A stretch of 64,000 nt of DNA from Ensifer adhaerens (GTDB lineage Bacteria > Pseudomonadota > Alphaproteobacteria > Rhizobiales > Rhizobiaceae): the NCBI GenBank assembly GCA_900215285.1, contig OCMG01000004.1, forward strand, positions 310,001-374,000. The letters run 5' to 3'. The position numbers and the translations under genes are program-made. The notes beneath the pieces were generated by a model. The model worked only from the letters and a program-made list of their open reading frames with translations, had not been told where the DNA came from and ran no database searches. Position 1 is the stretch's first letter. Each line of letters starts with the position of its first letter. This document shows, piece by piece, positions 28,474-39,760 of the stretch.

Positions 28474-29373
28474 TCAGGCGAGCTTCTGCTTGAGGAAAGC
28501 GATCGTCCGGCTCCAGGCAAGATCGGCGGCCTGCTTGTTGTAGCGGGCGGCGGAGGTGTCGTTGTTGAAAGCGTGGTTGACGCCGTCATAGATGTAAATC
28601 TGGAAGTCCTTGCCGGAGTCGGTCAATGCCTTGCGGAAGGCATCAATGCCGGCATTGATGCGGTCATCCAGCCCGGCGTAATGCAGAAGGAGAGCAGCCT
28701 TGATCTTCGGCACATCCTCGAATTTCGGCTGCGCGCCATAATAGGCGACCGCGGCCTTCAATTCGGGAGAATTCACCGCGGTCTGGTTGGCGAGACCGCC
28801 ACCCCAGCAGAACCCGACGACGCCGACCTTGCCGGTCGTGTCCGGGGCCTTTTCGAGATAATTTACCGCAGCGACCGAATTGGCGGTCGCGTCCTCCGGC
28901 TTCAGCGCCGAAATCATCTCGCGGGCCTTGTCTTCGTCAGCGGGCGTGCCGCCGGCCGAGGAGAGGAAATCGGGCGCGAGCGCTTCGAAGCCTTCCAGCG
29001 CGACGCGACGGGCGATATCCTTGATATGCGGGTTGAGCCCCCGGTTTTCGTGTATGACGATGACGGCCGGCAGCTTGCCCGTCGCATTGGCCGGGCGGAC
29101 CTTGTAGGCCTTGATCTCGCCGGTTGCGCCGGGGAATGTCACGTCCTCGGCCTTCACCCGCGCATCGTCCGGCGCGATGATTTCGGCTTTCGCCTGATTG
29201 GCCGCCAGCAGCGGCGCGACAGCCGCAGCCGTTGCAGCCGACCCGGTGAGCGCCGTCAGCTTGCGCATGAAATCGCGGCGATCGAGGGTGAGATGCGTGT
29301 ATTCGTCATAGGCGTTGATCATCGCCTGTGTGACCTTGGGGGTCTCTTCGGAATTGTTCTCGGGCGTCGTCAT
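28474..29373 (-). CDS. Dienelactone hydrolase family protein with Tat signal
   Basis: 299 aa from the ATG at 29373. An N-terminal Tat-type signal (LDRRDFMRKLTALTGS, near residue 32) suggests export in folded form. The alpha/beta hydrolase domain has Cys nucleophile motif GFCWGG near residue 190, Asp in AGLDDRI near 240 and His in GVNHAF near 270, a complete Cys-Asp-His triad. It probably hydrolyses a lactone or ester in the periplasm. Its N-terminus is duplicated in a 63-aa gene at 30711 (see findings). Confidence 0.9.
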   Translation of the reverse strand: MTTPENNSEETPKVTQAMINAYDEYTHLTLDRRDFMRKLTALTGSAATAAAVAPLLAANQAKAEIIAPDDARVKAEDVTFPGATGEIKAYKVRPANATGKLPAVIVIHENRGLNPHIKDIARRVALEGFEALAPDFLSSAGGTPADEDKAREMISALKPEDATANSVAAVNYLEKAPDTTGKVGVVGFCWGGGLANQTAVNSPELKAAVAYYGAQPKFEDVPKIKAALLLHYAGLDDRINAGIDAFRKALTDSGKDFQIYIYDGVNHAFNNDTSAARYNKQAADLAWSRTIAFLKQKLA

Positions 29374-29554
29374 ATCGTCGGTCTCCTCTGATCGATGGAT
29401 GGCGTCCCCACACCTTCGTAAAATTTTTACGGTCATTCTGCCCGCACGGACCTGAGGCGGCCAAACACAAAGTCGTGAAGTGAGCAAACGAAAGGCCGCG
29501 GGCACCGTTCCCGATGCGCGCAGCCTTGCCATTCCACGGAACGATGTCCGGAGA

Positions 29555-30574
29555 TCAGTGCATGTCGAGCACGATGCGCCCGTCGATGCCGCCCTTTTCC
29601 ATCGTCTCGAAGATCGCATTGATATTCTCAAGCTTATCCCAAGAGAAGTGGGATGCGACCTTTCCTTCGCCGGCAAATTCCAGAGACTCTTCGAGATCCT
29701 GGCGCGTGCCGACAATGGAGCCGCGCACTGTGATGCGCTTCAGCACCGTGTCGAAGACCGGCAGGCTGATGAAGCCCGGCGGCAGACCCACCAGCGCCAT
29801 CGTGCCGTGCGAGCGAAGCAGATGGAACGCCTGTTCCATGGCCTTGGGAGAGACGGCGGTGACGAGCGCGCCGTGCACCCCGTGAGCCTGGAAGGCCGCG
29901 ACGGCCTTTTCGTCACGGGCGTCGATGGTCACATCGGCTCCGAGCTTTCTGGCGAGCGCCAGCTTCTCCGGAAAGATATCGGCAGCGGCGACATGCATGC
30001 CCATCGCCTTCGCATATTGCACCGCCATGTGGCCGAGACCGCCGATGCCGGAAATGAGAACCCACTCGCCGGGCTTCACCTCGGTTTCCTTCAGGCCCTT
30101 GTACACGGTGACGCCGGCGCAGAGCACCGGCGCGGCGGGACCGAACTCAAGCTTGTCCGGGAGGATGCCAACATAGTCCGGATCGGCCAGACCGTATTGC
30201 GCGAAGCTGCCATTGACGGAATAGCCGGTGTTCTTCTGCGAACCGCAGAGCGTTTCCCAGCCGGTGCGGCAGTGCGAGCAGTAGCCGCAAGCTGTGTGCA
30301 GCCACGGCACGCCGACGCGATCACCTTCCTTGACCCGGGCTACTCCCTTGCCGAGGGCGGCAACGAAACCGACGCCCTCATGGCCCGGAATGAAGGGCGG
30401 GTTGGGCTTGACCGGCCAGTCGCCTCGGGCTGCATGAAGGTCGGTATGACATACGCCGGTCGCCTCGAACTTGACGAGAATCTGGCCTTCTCCGGGTGTC
30501 GGAATCGGCATCTCCTCGATGACGAGCGGGGATTTGAAGTCGCGAACGACCGCTGCTTTCATGGTCATTGCCAT
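29555..30574 (-). CDS. Zinc-dependent alcohol dehydrogenase
   Basis: 339 aa from the ATG at 30574 behind AGGAG. The catalytic zinc ligands are Cys in GVCHTDLH, the His-Glu in IPGHEG and Cys in VLCAGV; the structural zinc is held by CGYCSHCRTGWETLC. The NAD-binding loop is GIGGLGHMAVQYAKAMG. It oxidises a primary alcohol such as ethanol with NAD. It is separated from both neighbours by a gap and probably has its own promoter. AdhP/AdhA-like; the real substrate is not certain. Confidence 0.93.
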   Translation of the reverse strand: MAMTMKAAVVRDFKSPLVIEEMPIPTPGEGQILVKFEATGVCHTDLHAARGDWPVKPNPPFIPGHEGVGFVAALGKGVARVKEGDRVGVPWLHTACGYCSHCRTGWETLCGSQKNTGYSVNGSFAQYGLADPDYVGILPDKLEFGPAAPVLCAGVTVYKGLKETEVKPGEWVLISGIGGLGHMAVQYAKAMGMHVAAADIFPEKLALARKLGADVTIDARDEKAVAAFQAHGVHGALVTAVSPKAMEQAFHLLRSHGTMALVGLPPGFISLPVFDTVLKRITVRGSIVGTRQDLEESLEFAGEGKVASHFSWDKLENINAIFETMEKGGIDGRIVLDMH

Positions 30575-30710
30575 CGGTTGCTCCTAGGGGTTTCAATGGT
30601 GCCCCATAAGAAAGAGCCGATGGCACTTTCGCATTGATCAATATCAACCGTTCATGGCGATGGCGGTCGGGGCGCATGGCATCCCGTTCCGCCAGGCAGC
30701 TCAAGCTCCG

Positions 30711-30902
30711 CTACTGCGGAAACTTGTTCTCGACCTCAACGTGGAGGCCTGTCCACTCGCCTTCCACAAGAAAAGGCCGAGGCTGTACCTCGGCCTTCGC
30801 CATTTCTCTGAGTTTGTTCGCAAACTTGCTGCGATCAAGCGTCAGGTGGGTATATTCGTAATAGGCGTCGATCACTTCCTGATTCACACTTTGCGATGTC
30901 AT
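30711..30902 (-). CDS. 63-aa protein copying the N-terminus of the dienelactone hydrolase
   Basis: ATG at 30902 with AGGAG seven bases upstream. The segment VNQEVIDAYYEYTHLTLDRS matches VTQAMINAYDEYTHLTLDRR in the hydrolase at 28474. Here the twin arginine is lost (RSKF in place of RRDF) and no hydrolase domain follows; the C-terminal half (LVEGEWTGLHVEVENKFPQ) is unrelated. It may be a decayed copy or a small soluble protein in its own right. Only the ribosome site and the retained homology support expression. Confidence 0.6.
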   Translation of the reverse strand: MTSQSVNQEVIDAYYEYTHLTLDRSKFANKLREMAKAEVQPRPFLVEGEWTGLHVEVENKFPQ

Positions 30903-30984
30903 GATCTTGCTCCTCGTCTCCATTAACTTTTGTTAACGTGATCCCGGGCAAAATTGTGACGGCCGCATAGCGACCTTGAAGTGA

Positions 30985-31767
30985 TTACTCCATGTACCAG
31001 CCGTGGCTGGCAACGATGGATTGCCCGGTCAGTGCATTGGTCTCAAAGCCGGCGAAGAAATAGGCGACTTCAGCGATATCCTCGACGGTCGTGAATTCCG
31101 CATCGACGGTCTGCCCAAGCATGACCTTCGACACCACTTCCTCCTCCGAAATCCCCAACTCCTTGGCTTGTTCCGGAATTTGTTTCTCAACCAGCGGGGT
31201 GCGGACGAAACCGGGGCAGATGACATTGGCGCGGACACCGAATTTGCCGCCTTCCTTGGCGACCACACGCGCAAGACCGAGCAGTCCGTGCTTGGCCGTG
31301 ACATAGGCCGATTTCAGCGGCGAGGCCTCCTTGGAATGGACCGACCCCATGTAGATGATCGCGCCACCCTTCTGCGCCTTCATGTGCGGCATGCAGGCCT
31401 TGGTGGTGAGAAACGCACCGTCGAGATGGATGGCCAGCATCTTTTTCCAGTCCGAGAAGGCAAAGTCCTCGATCTTGTTGACGATCTGGATGCCGGCGTT
31501 CGAGACGAGCACGTCGACGCGACCCCATTTTTCGATCGTCGCAGCAACACCGGCGTTGACGGCCTCTTCGCTTGTCACGTCCATTTCGACGGCAAAGGCA
31601 TCGCCGGGACCCAGCGCCTTGAGTTCGGAGGCCGCCTTTTCGGCCGCGTCAGCCTTCAGGTCAGCGATGACGACCCTGGCGCCTTCGGCCACATAACGCT
31701 TGGCAATGGCATAACCGATGCCGCCTGCCGAACCGGTGACGATGCAGACCTTGTCCTTCATGTTCAT
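30985..31767 (-). CDS. bdhA: 3-hydroxybutyrate dehydrogenase (SDR family)
   Basis: 260 aa from the ATG at 31767 with AAAGGAAC upstream; an ATG two codons later is possible. It oxidises 3-hydroxybutyrate to acetoacetate with NAD, the link between polyhydroxybutyrate breakdown and the ketone pool. The Rossmann loop [12 protein letters not shown], the catalytic Ser in MGSVHSKE and the YVTAKHG Tyr-x3-Lys are all in place, with IYMGSVHSK typical of the D-3-hydroxybutyrate group. It lies 78 bases downstream of the patatin gene. Confidence 0.92.
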   Translation of the reverse strand: MNMKDKVCIVTGSAGGIGYAIAKRYVAEGARVVIADLKADAAEKAASELKALGPGDAFAVEMDVTSEEAVNAGVAATIEKWGRVDVLVSNAGIQIVNKIEDFAFSDWKKMLAIHLDGAFLTTKACMPHMKAQKGGAIIYMGSVHSKEASPLKSAYVTAKHGLLGLARVVAKEGGKFGVRANVICPGFVRTPLVEKQIPEQAKELGISEEEVVSKVMLGQTVDAEFTTVEDIAEVAYFFAGFETNALTGQSIVASHGWYME

Positions 31768-31845
31768 GGCTGTGTTCCTTTGCATCTGTGTTTCGTCTGT
31801 CTTTTCGGGAAAAGCGGCTTCCATTTTTCCCTGACAGACTCTGCT

Positions 31846-32973
31846 TCATTTGCCGTTCGCGATGCGTCGGCGGTCGATGGTCTTGAAGCCGTCTTCGGGG
31901 ATGCGGCGGTTGACCCACTGGCCACAGGCCAGCGTTTCCTTCACATCGTCGTAGCCGGCGCGCCAATGGTCTTCCATGGTGATGCGGGAGAATTCGTAAT
32001 CCATCGTGCTGGTCTCATATCCGCGCCGCTGGTAGATGAGGTGGACAACCGTGGTCCCACCCCCATCCTGCTCGCCGAGGAGGTATTGAACGTCGGGATC
32101 ATTGCCGAGTTCCTGCGGCAATTTCGCCATGACGCGCTTCAGTGCCTTGCGCATCTTCTCCTGTTCGCGCGCGATCTGCGTGTTCAGACGGGTACGGCTG
32201 GAGAAGCGGATTTCCTTTTCGCGGGCAGCCGCTTCCAGCATGTCACGCGGCATGCGGCCGGAAGCGCTGAACAGATCGACCTGGAAGACGCAGATGTCTT
32301 CCCTGTGATCGCGGCGGTCCATGATCCATTGCAGCGGCGTGTTGGAAACGAGGCCGCCATCCCAATAGTGTCTGCCCTCGATTTCCACCGGTGGGAAACC
32401 GGGGGGCAATGCGCCAGAGGCGGCGATATGCCGGGCATCTATGCCCCCGCGGTTCTTGAGCTGGGCACTGTCGAAATAGCGGAAGTTGGCGCTCTCGATC
32501 TCGACCGCGCCCACGCTCAAGCGCGTCGGCCCCTGATTGATCAGGTCGAAGTCGATCAGGCTGTCCAGCGTCTCGATGAGAGGCGACGTGTCATAGAAGG
32601 CGACGGGTGCCATGCCGCTCAGGAAGCTGATGGGATTGGGCAGGCGCGGCTTGTAAAAGCCGTTCACGCCGAAGGTCGCGGCCCAGGACGCCGAGAACTC
32701 GTTGAAGAAGCGCCGCAGCAACGGCTCCTCGCCGATCGGGATCGTGCGCGGCCCTGACGTCACCAGTTCCCAGAACCGCCGAAGGTTCTCGACCCGCTTG
32801 TCTTCGGGACTGCCGGCAATGATGGCCGAATTGATCGCGCCGATGGATATGCCGGCAATCCATTCAGGTCGAATGCCGGCCTCGTGAAGAGCCTCATAGG
32901 CACCGGCCTGATAGGCGCCCAATGCGCCACCACCCTGAAAAACAATGATCTTCTTATCTGAAAGCATGGACAT
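31846..32973 (-). CDS. Patatin-like phospholipase, PHB-associated type
   Basis: 375 aa from the ATG at 32973 or two codons later at 32967. The patatin lipase motifs are GGGALGAYQAG near residue 13 (oxyanion hole), GISIG near 40 (Ser nucleophile) and DGGL near 205 (Asp). A C-terminal DUF3734-type extension (MPRDMLEAAAREKEIRFSSR and ITMEDHWRAGYDDV) is typical of proteins linked to PHB metabolism in rhizobia. It probably hydrolyses lipids or PHB granule esters. The promoter carries a TGTGC-N3-GCACA operator. Confidence 0.9.
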   Translation of the reverse strand: MSMLSDKKIIVFQGGGALGAYQAGAYEALHEAGIRPEWIAGISIGAINSAIIAGSPEDKRVENLRRFWELVTSGPRTIPIGEEPLLRRFFNEFSASWAATFGVNGFYKPRLPNPISFLSGMAPVAFYDTSPLIETLDSLIDFDLINQGPTRLSVGAVEIESANFRYFDSAQLKNRGGIDARHIAASGALPPGFPPVEIEGRHYWDGGLVSNTPLQWIMDRRDHREDICVFQVDLFSASGRMPRDMLEAAAREKEIRFSSRTRLNTQIAREQEKMRKALKRVMAKLPQELGNDPDVQYLLGEQDGGGTTVVHLIYQRRGYETSTMDYEFSRITMEDHWRAGYDDVKETLACGQWVNRRIPEDGFKTIDRRRIANGK

Positions 32974-33026
32974 GGAACACGTGTACTCATGGCAATTGTC
33001 AAATGCTGAACAATTGCTAGCACCAT

Positions 33027-33039
33027 TGTGCACCGCACA
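33027..33039. promoter_or_regulatory. TGTGCACCGCACA operator before the patatin-bdhA genes
   Basis: Perfect 5-3-5 palindrome TGTGC-ACC-GCACA, 54 bases before the patatin start. The same architecture, TGTGC-GGC-GCACA, occurs before the phasin at 43029. It fits a PhaR/AniA-type regulator of PHB genes. Confidence 0.6.
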
Positions 33040-33064
33040 CAAATGACAAAATCGTAAGGGAGGC

Positions 33065-34900
33065 TTATTGACCTGAAATGACCGCCGAGAACGGCGAAAT
33101 CAGGATATTCGGCCACGCGCCGCCGGCGAAGAAGCGGGTGGCTGGCGAGTTGACGCCGGAAGCGGCTCCCAGCGTTCCTGAGACGGCGATACTGTTGTTC
33201 TTGTAGGGAATGACACCTGTCAGATCGAGATTTCCGGAAGAACTCTTGAAACTTGCGGTGTTCAATTCGGCGATCCCGTTGTCGATGACGGCGGCGATGT
33301 CGAAACTGTCGAAACTCAGGGGGGTGGCGGCGGCGAGCGAGAGATCGAAGAAACGCTTTTGCGAGGCAAGCTCGCGGAAAACGGCAGGATCGAAACCGGC
33401 CAGCTTGCCGGCGCCGCCGCGAACCTTGATCGAACCGCTGGTTTCTGCTTGCGCTGACGGTGAAAGCGGCAGCCGCGCATGCAGATCCACCTCAAGATTT
33501 CCGGTGGCTTCCGGCCATGGACCGGTCAGCCCCAGGATGCTCTGTCCTGCACCGAGGTCCACATTGCGCGCCTGAACCTGGAACTTGCAGAGCGGTCCAC
33601 GTTCATGATCCTCATCGACGGACATTTCAGCCGAGATATTGCCGCTGGCGATCTGGCCGGAAGCAATGGCAAAGGACGCGTGACCCTCGACGATGCGCAC
33701 CCCTGCCGCCATGTCCGTGATCGACAGCGCGCCAAAGGCGGCCTTGTTGGCCGACATCCGTAGATCGACCTGAAAATCATGCAGGAAGGAGGTATCGAAT
33801 TTGATGGGCATTTCGCGCAGATTGTCGGCGGCCGGGACGAACGCCGTGAGAAACGCGCCCGCATCGAAACTGTCGAAGGCCAGCGTTCCGGAGAAAAACG
33901 GCGGCGAGCCGCGTTTGGTCCAGCCTGCCGAGAGCACGCCGGTCGCTTGGTTGCCAGTCAATTGGAGCTTGAGATCGGAAAGCGTGAACTTCATGCCCTC
34001 CGAAGCCAGGGACGCCTTCAGATCCTCGACTTTCAATTTGTCCAGAACCGGATAGCTCAATCCCACCCAGTTGGCCGCCGCGCCGACGTCGGGCGCAGAC
34101 GCATCAAGCGAGCCGGAGATGAAGCTCTGCTCGCCAATATTGGCCGTGCCCGAGAAGCTCGCACTCAGCGCATCCGAATTCAGCTTGAAGGACAGACCGG
34201 AATTGTCGCCCGAGATCAGACTTTGCGGGTCCGCAAGCGAGCCTGAAAATGTCAGTGATTTGTCCGCTGCTTCCGCGCTCAGGTCGAAGGACAGCGACCG
34301 GGAGAGGCTTGAGAATTCGAGAGAGCCCGCGACATCCTCGAACCGCACCACGAACGCATCCTGCTGGCGAAATTCCAACGTGCCGTCCACAAGCTTGATG
34401 CGGCCCAGGTGGAGGTCATCCAGAGCCGTGCGCGCGCGCGCCTTGCTGGTAGAAGACGACTGCCAGATGAAGGACCCGGCGGCGGTCCGGGCAACGCGGA
34501 AGACAGGGCGCCTCAATGTTATGGCGCCGAACTGCGGGCTTCCTGTCAGAGCCGATACGACGTCGAAGCGCCCCGTAATGGCGTCGGCGTGAAACACCGT
34601 GTCGGCGGCACCCGGTCCCTTCTGGACCACATCGACATTCTCCAGCGTGATGACGGGCGACGGCCAGAAGGAAACGGACGTCTCGCCCCTCACGATGAAT
34701 TCAAGGCCAGTCTGCCGCAGTACCGCCTCGTGAATCTGCTGGCGCACCATTCCACTCGAAACGAAGAGCGTCCCGAGAAGCCTCTGCCCCCCCATGAAAA
34801 CGACCAGCACGACGGCAGCCAGGACCGCAATTCGCCAGGTGAGGACGGAACGCAGCGTGGACCGGATGTGCTGCAACTTATCAAGGGCTCGCGTGCGCAT
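33065..34900 (-). CDS. AsmA-family protein
   Basis: 611 aa from the ATG at 34900. It has a single membrane anchor (SVLTWRIAVLAAVVLVVFMG) followed by a long periplasmic domain. The early signature GSPQFGAITLRRPVF, the repeated beta-strand pattern and the C-terminal ASGQIASGNISAEMSVDED block belong to AsmA/TamB-like proteins, which affect phospholipid transport and outer-membrane biogenesis. It is divergent from acetoacetyl-CoA synthetase. No missing segment is evident. Confidence 0.8.
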   Translation of the reverse strand: MRTRALDKLQHIRSTLRSVLTWRIAVLAAVVLVVFMGGQRLLGTLFVSSGMVRQQIHEAVLRQTGLEFIVRGETSVSFWPSPVITLENVDVVQKGPGAADTVFHADAITGRFDVVSALTGSPQFGAITLRRPVFRVARTAAGSFIWQSSSTSKARARTALDDLHLGRIKLVDGTLEFRQQDAFVVRFEDVAGSLEFSSLSRSLSFDLSAEAADKSLTFSGSLADPQSLISGDNSGLSFKLNSDALSASFSGTANIGEQSFISGSLDASAPDVGAAANWVGLSYPVLDKLKVEDLKASLASEGMKFTLSDLKLQLTGNQATGVLSAGWTKRGSPPFFSGTLAFDSFDAGAFLTAFVPAADNLREMPIKFDTSFLHDFQVDLRMSANKAAFGALSITDMAAGVRIVEGHASFAIASGQIASGNISAEMSVDEDHERGPLCKFQVQARNVDLGAGQSILGLTGPWPEATGNLEVDLHARLPLSPSAQAETSGSIKVRGGAGKLAGFDPAVFRELASQKRFFDLSLAAATPLSFDSFDIAAVIDNGIAELNTASFKSSSGNLDLTGVIPYKNNSIAVSGTLGAASGVNSPATRFFAGGAWPNILISPFSAVISGQ

Positions 34901-35018
34901 ACTCAAAAACTCGTTTCGCCGAGACGTCTTTGGGCGAATGCGCAGAAGGGGATAAACCCTTGGCCGCAGGAATGCAAATCAAGCGCCCCAGGCTGACAGC
35001 GACAGCCTCTTTATTTCC

Positions 35019-35031
35019 GCAATGCAACATG
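35019..35031. promoter_or_regulatory. Shared promoter element before acetoacetyl-CoA synthetase
   Basis: GCAATGCAACATG is the exact complement of CATGTTGCATTGC at 43044-43056 before the phasin, which covers that gene's TGCATTGCA box. Here the last base is G (TGCATTGCG), so one half-site is imperfect. It lies 34 bases before the start codon. Confidence 0.5.
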
Positions 35032-35064
35032 ATTTAAAAGCCCGGCTATCATTGGAGGAAAGAT

Positions 35065-37017
<1,953 letters not shown>

Positions 37018-37032
37018 TCGACTGCCAACAAT

Positions 37033-37055
37033 AAGGCGGCCCCGAAAGCCGCCTT
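37033..37055 (+). terminator. Terminator-like hairpin after acetoacetyl-CoA synthetase
   Basis: Perfect stem AAGGCGGC / GCCGCCTT with a 7-base loop; the T-tract is weak. Confidence 0.7.
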
Positions 37056-37119
37056 ACTCATCATTCCTTTTGCGCGACCTTTCCTGTATAATCCGGTGTA
37101 TCCGTGAAGGGATGAGCCG

Positions 37120-37290
37120 ATGCTGATCGAGCGTTTGCAAAGGAAGTGGCCTGATATTCGGAAGATTGGACAAGACGCCGCTGAACGCGGCAAGGATCTT
37201 GGTCTGAAGACTGACTGGCAGGAAGAACGCGACGCGCAATGTGTTGAAGGAAACAGCGCTGAGGAACCGATTCAGAAGCGCAAGGCTTGA
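37120..37290 (+). CDS. 56-aa candidate antitoxin upstream of zeta-like kinase
   Basis: ATG at 37120, preceded by GAAGGGATGAG, ending TGA at 37288-37290; the zeta gene begins on the very next base. The protein (MLIERLQRKWPDIRKIGQDA...GLKTDWQEERDAQCVEGNSA) is hydrophilic and helical with an acidic middle. Junction-perfect spacing and small size fit an antitoxin encoded before its toxin. I recognise no named antitoxin family. It is too short for common length cut-offs, so it would be missed by many pipelines. Confidence 0.6.
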   Translation: MLIERLQRKWPDIRKIGQDAAERGKDLGLKTDWQEERDAQCVEGNSAEEPIQKRKA

Positions 37291-37911
37291 ATGTCCGCTC
37301 CTCACCGCATCATTCTGGCAGGCCCAAACGGCTCCGGCAAATCTTCCATTTACACGCGATTGTCGCCCTTGGGCGAGTTCGTCAATGCAGACGTAATAGA
37401 GGCCGGCTTACCTGAGAGTCTGCCGTCTTCAGTGAAGAAAATCCGCGCCGGCAAGCTGGCTGTGGCTCGGTTGAATGAACTGATCCGCTCGAAGGCGGAT
37501 TTCGTGTTCGAAACGACATTAAGCGGCCGACATGCGTTGCGTCTTATGACCTCTGCCAAGGCTGTAGGCTATCATGTAGGCCTGATCTTTGTTGCGCTCG
37601 ACTCGGCTGAACGAAACGTCAAGCGCGTTGAGTTCCGCGTGAGGCTTGGTGGACATGACATTCCAGTCGCGGACATTCTGCGTCGTTATGATGCGGCTTT
37701 CAGGAACCTGCCCGCCGCGATCAGTATTGCCGATGAGAGCATTGTCATCGACAATTCGAGCGAGGAGCCGCGTTTGCTCTTTACAGTGAATTCTGGCGAA
37801 ATTGACGAACCGAGACTGCAAGAATCGGCATCCCGCATGATTGGCAACAGCACTTTTCGTTTGAAGCTGTACCGTCTCGTCAAGGAAGGCATTGCCGGAA
37901 AATTGAGGTAA
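37291..37911 (+). CDS. Zeta-toxin-like P-loop kinase
   Basis: 206 aa. The Walker A motif IILAGPNGSGKSS lies at the N-terminus, followed by NADVIEAGLP and FVFETTLSGRHALRLM, which match the zeta/PezT and YPL-type family. Zeta kinases phosphorylate UDP-N-acetylglucosamine and block cell-wall synthesis; some relatives are small-molecule kinases. The conserved Arg-rich stretch RVEFRVRLGGHDIPVADILRRY is typical of this group. The preceding 56-aa frame is the likely partner. The tail runs to within 7 bases of the convergent iron permease gene. Confidence 0.82.
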   Translation: MSAPHRIILAGPNGSGKSSIYTRLSPLGEFVNADVIEAGLPESLPSSVKKIRAGKLAVARLNELIRSKADFVFETTLSGRHALRLMTSAKAVGYHVGLIFVALDSAERNVKRVEFRVRLGGHDIPVADILRRYDAAFRNLPAAISIADESIVIDNSSEEPRLLFTVNSGEIDEPRLQESASRMIGNSTFRLKLYRLVKEGIAGKLR

Positions 37912-37917
37912 ACTGCG

Positions 37918-39603
37918 TCAGGTGCGCCCCTTCTCCAGCAACCGCGACACCACGACGACCGGCACCAGCCCCGCCAGAATGATGATCACCGACGGCACGG
38001 CCGCGTCGGCGACCTGGGAGCGGGAGGCATCTTCGTAGACGAGCGTTGCCAGCGTGTTGAAATTGAACGGGCGCAGCAGGATCGTGGCGGAGAGTTCCTT
38101 CGACGTCTCGATGAAGACGAGAAGCGCGGCCGTCAGCGTCGCGGGGCGCATCATCGGCATCAGCACTTCCCGCAGCGCGCCGCCGCGCGTGCGGCCGAGC
38201 GTACGGGCGGCCCAATCGAGATTGGGCGAGAGCTTGTCGAAGCCGGCCGCGACATTGCCCTCCGCCATGGTGAGGAAGCGCACGGCGCTGGCATAGACGA
38301 TGGCGAAGCCGGTGCCGGAGAGCAGCAGCCCGGCCGAAATACCGAACATGGATTTGGTCAGAGACGAAAGCGCGTTATCGAAGGCGGCGAGCGGGATCAG
38401 AACGCCGATGGCCAGCACTGTGCCGGGGACTCCATAACCGAACGAAGCCAGGCGGTTGGCCATGCGGACCGCCGGCGTGCCGCCGTGACGGATGGAATAG
38501 GCGAGCAGGAAGCCGGCAAACGTCGCAACGAGAGCCGCGCCTGTCGAGACAGCGACCGTATGCCCGAGCGCGTTCAGCAGCGTTGACGAGGCAAAGGCAT
38601 CCAGCCGCTTGATCGCGTAGCCGGCCATGATCCAGGCCGGAATGAAGAAGCCGGCAAGCGGAGGGGCGGCGCAGACGAAAACGGCGACGACGCGCCATGG
38701 CCCCTTCAGCGCAATCCGACTGACATTTTGCGCCGAAGCCGGCTTGGAGCCGGCAAAACGCTGGCGGCCGCGGGCATAGCGCTCGATGAAGGCGAGCAGG
38801 ATGACGATGGCCAGCATGACCAGTGCAATCTGGGCAGCGCCGGCGAGATCGTTGCGGTTCAGCCAGGTCTCGTAGATCGAAAAGGTCAGCGTCTTGACGC
38901 CGAGATACTCGACCGCGCCGATATCGTTCAGCGTTTCCATGATCACGAGCGTCAGGCCGACGACGATGGCGGGACGGGCCATGGGAAGTTGCACGCGAAA
39001 GAAGGTTCGGACCGGGCCGGCGCCCAGTGTGCGGGCCACTTCAGCGGCGTTGCGGCCCTGCATGAGAAACATGGTCCGCGCCGTCAGGAAGACATAAGGA
39101 TAGAGGACCGATCCGATGACGAAGGCAGCGCCGGTCGTGGTCCGAATATCGGGCGACCAGTAGTCGCGGGCCGAGCGCAACCCGGTCAGCGCGCGGATCG
39201 CGGTTTGCAGCGGGCCGCTGTAATCGAAGAATTCGCCGAAAGCATAGGCCGAGAGATAGGCGGGCATGGCGAGCGGCAGGACGAGCGCCACTGTCAAGGT
39301 TCGCCGCAACGGAAATTCGCACACTGAGGTGAGCCATGCGGTCGCAACGCCCGTGATCAGCGTGCAGGCGCAGACCTCGAGCAGCAGAACGGCTGTCGTC
39401 GATGCCGAGCGCGGAATGACATTCTGAATCAGATGAGGCCATGCGCCGAAGCTTCCAGACAACGCGATCCAGATGATGGCGACGATCGGCAACACGGCGG
39501 CAAGCGCGACCAGAATGGCGGCGACACGCAAGAGCCGGCCCTCGGCCGGCTTGGCGATGCCTTGCCCGCCTGTCGCTTCGATGATTGTCATCGCCCGCCT
39601 CAT
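37918..39603 (-). CDS. fbpB: ABC transporter permease, ferric-iron (FbpB) type
   Basis: 561 aa with about twelve membrane helices in two fused permease modules. Each carries an EAA-like loop (ARTLGAGPVRTFFRVQLP near residue 195 and ARTLGRTRGGALREVLMP near 485). This double-module form is typical of FbpB/SfuB iron permeases, also found in thiamine or spermidine systems. No ATPase or binding protein sits beside it; an FbpA-like binding protein lies about 10 kb away at 48479. The start is the ATG at 39603 behind GGGAG; an internal ATG at 39591 is possible. Confidence 0.88.
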   Translation of the reverse strand: MRRAMTIIEATGGQGIAKPAEGRLLRVAAILVALAAVLPIVAIIWIALSGSFGAWPHLIQNVIPRSASTTAVLLLEVCACTLITGVATAWLTSVCEFPLRRTLTVALVLPLAMPAYLSAYAFGEFFDYSGPLQTAIRALTGLRSARDYWSPDIRTTTGAAFVIGSVLYPYVFLTARTMFLMQGRNAAEVARTLGAGPVRTFFRVQLPMARPAIVVGLTLVIMETLNDIGAVEYLGVKTLTFSIYETWLNRNDLAGAAQIALVMLAIVILLAFIERYARGRQRFAGSKPASAQNVSRIALKGPWRVVAVFVCAAPPLAGFFIPAWIMAGYAIKRLDAFASSTLLNALGHTVAVSTGAALVATFAGFLLAYSIRHGGTPAVRMANRLASFGYGVPGTVLAIGVLIPLAAFDNALSSLTKSMFGISAGLLLSGTGFAIVYASAVRFLTMAEGNVAAGFDKLSPNLDWAARTLGRTRGGALREVLMPMMRPATLTAALLVFIETSKELSATILLRPFNFNTLATLVYEDASRSQVADAAVPSVIIILAGLVPVVVVSRLLEKGRT

Positions 39604-39760
39604 CGCTCGTAAGCTCCCGAGCAGACTGTTCTTTCAGGTTTGCTCATTGCCGTCTGTGGTCGATCCTCGATACCGGTGGGCGGGATGCGATGCAAGCGCG
39701 CGGGCCATCTGAATCAGATGCGCAGCGGCTCAGCGTAACGCCTGGTACGAAAAGGAGGTC

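Noticed and set aside
31003..32757. 584-codon open frame antisense to bdhA and the patatin gene
   Set aside because: Shadow of two well-supported genes, without homology of its own.
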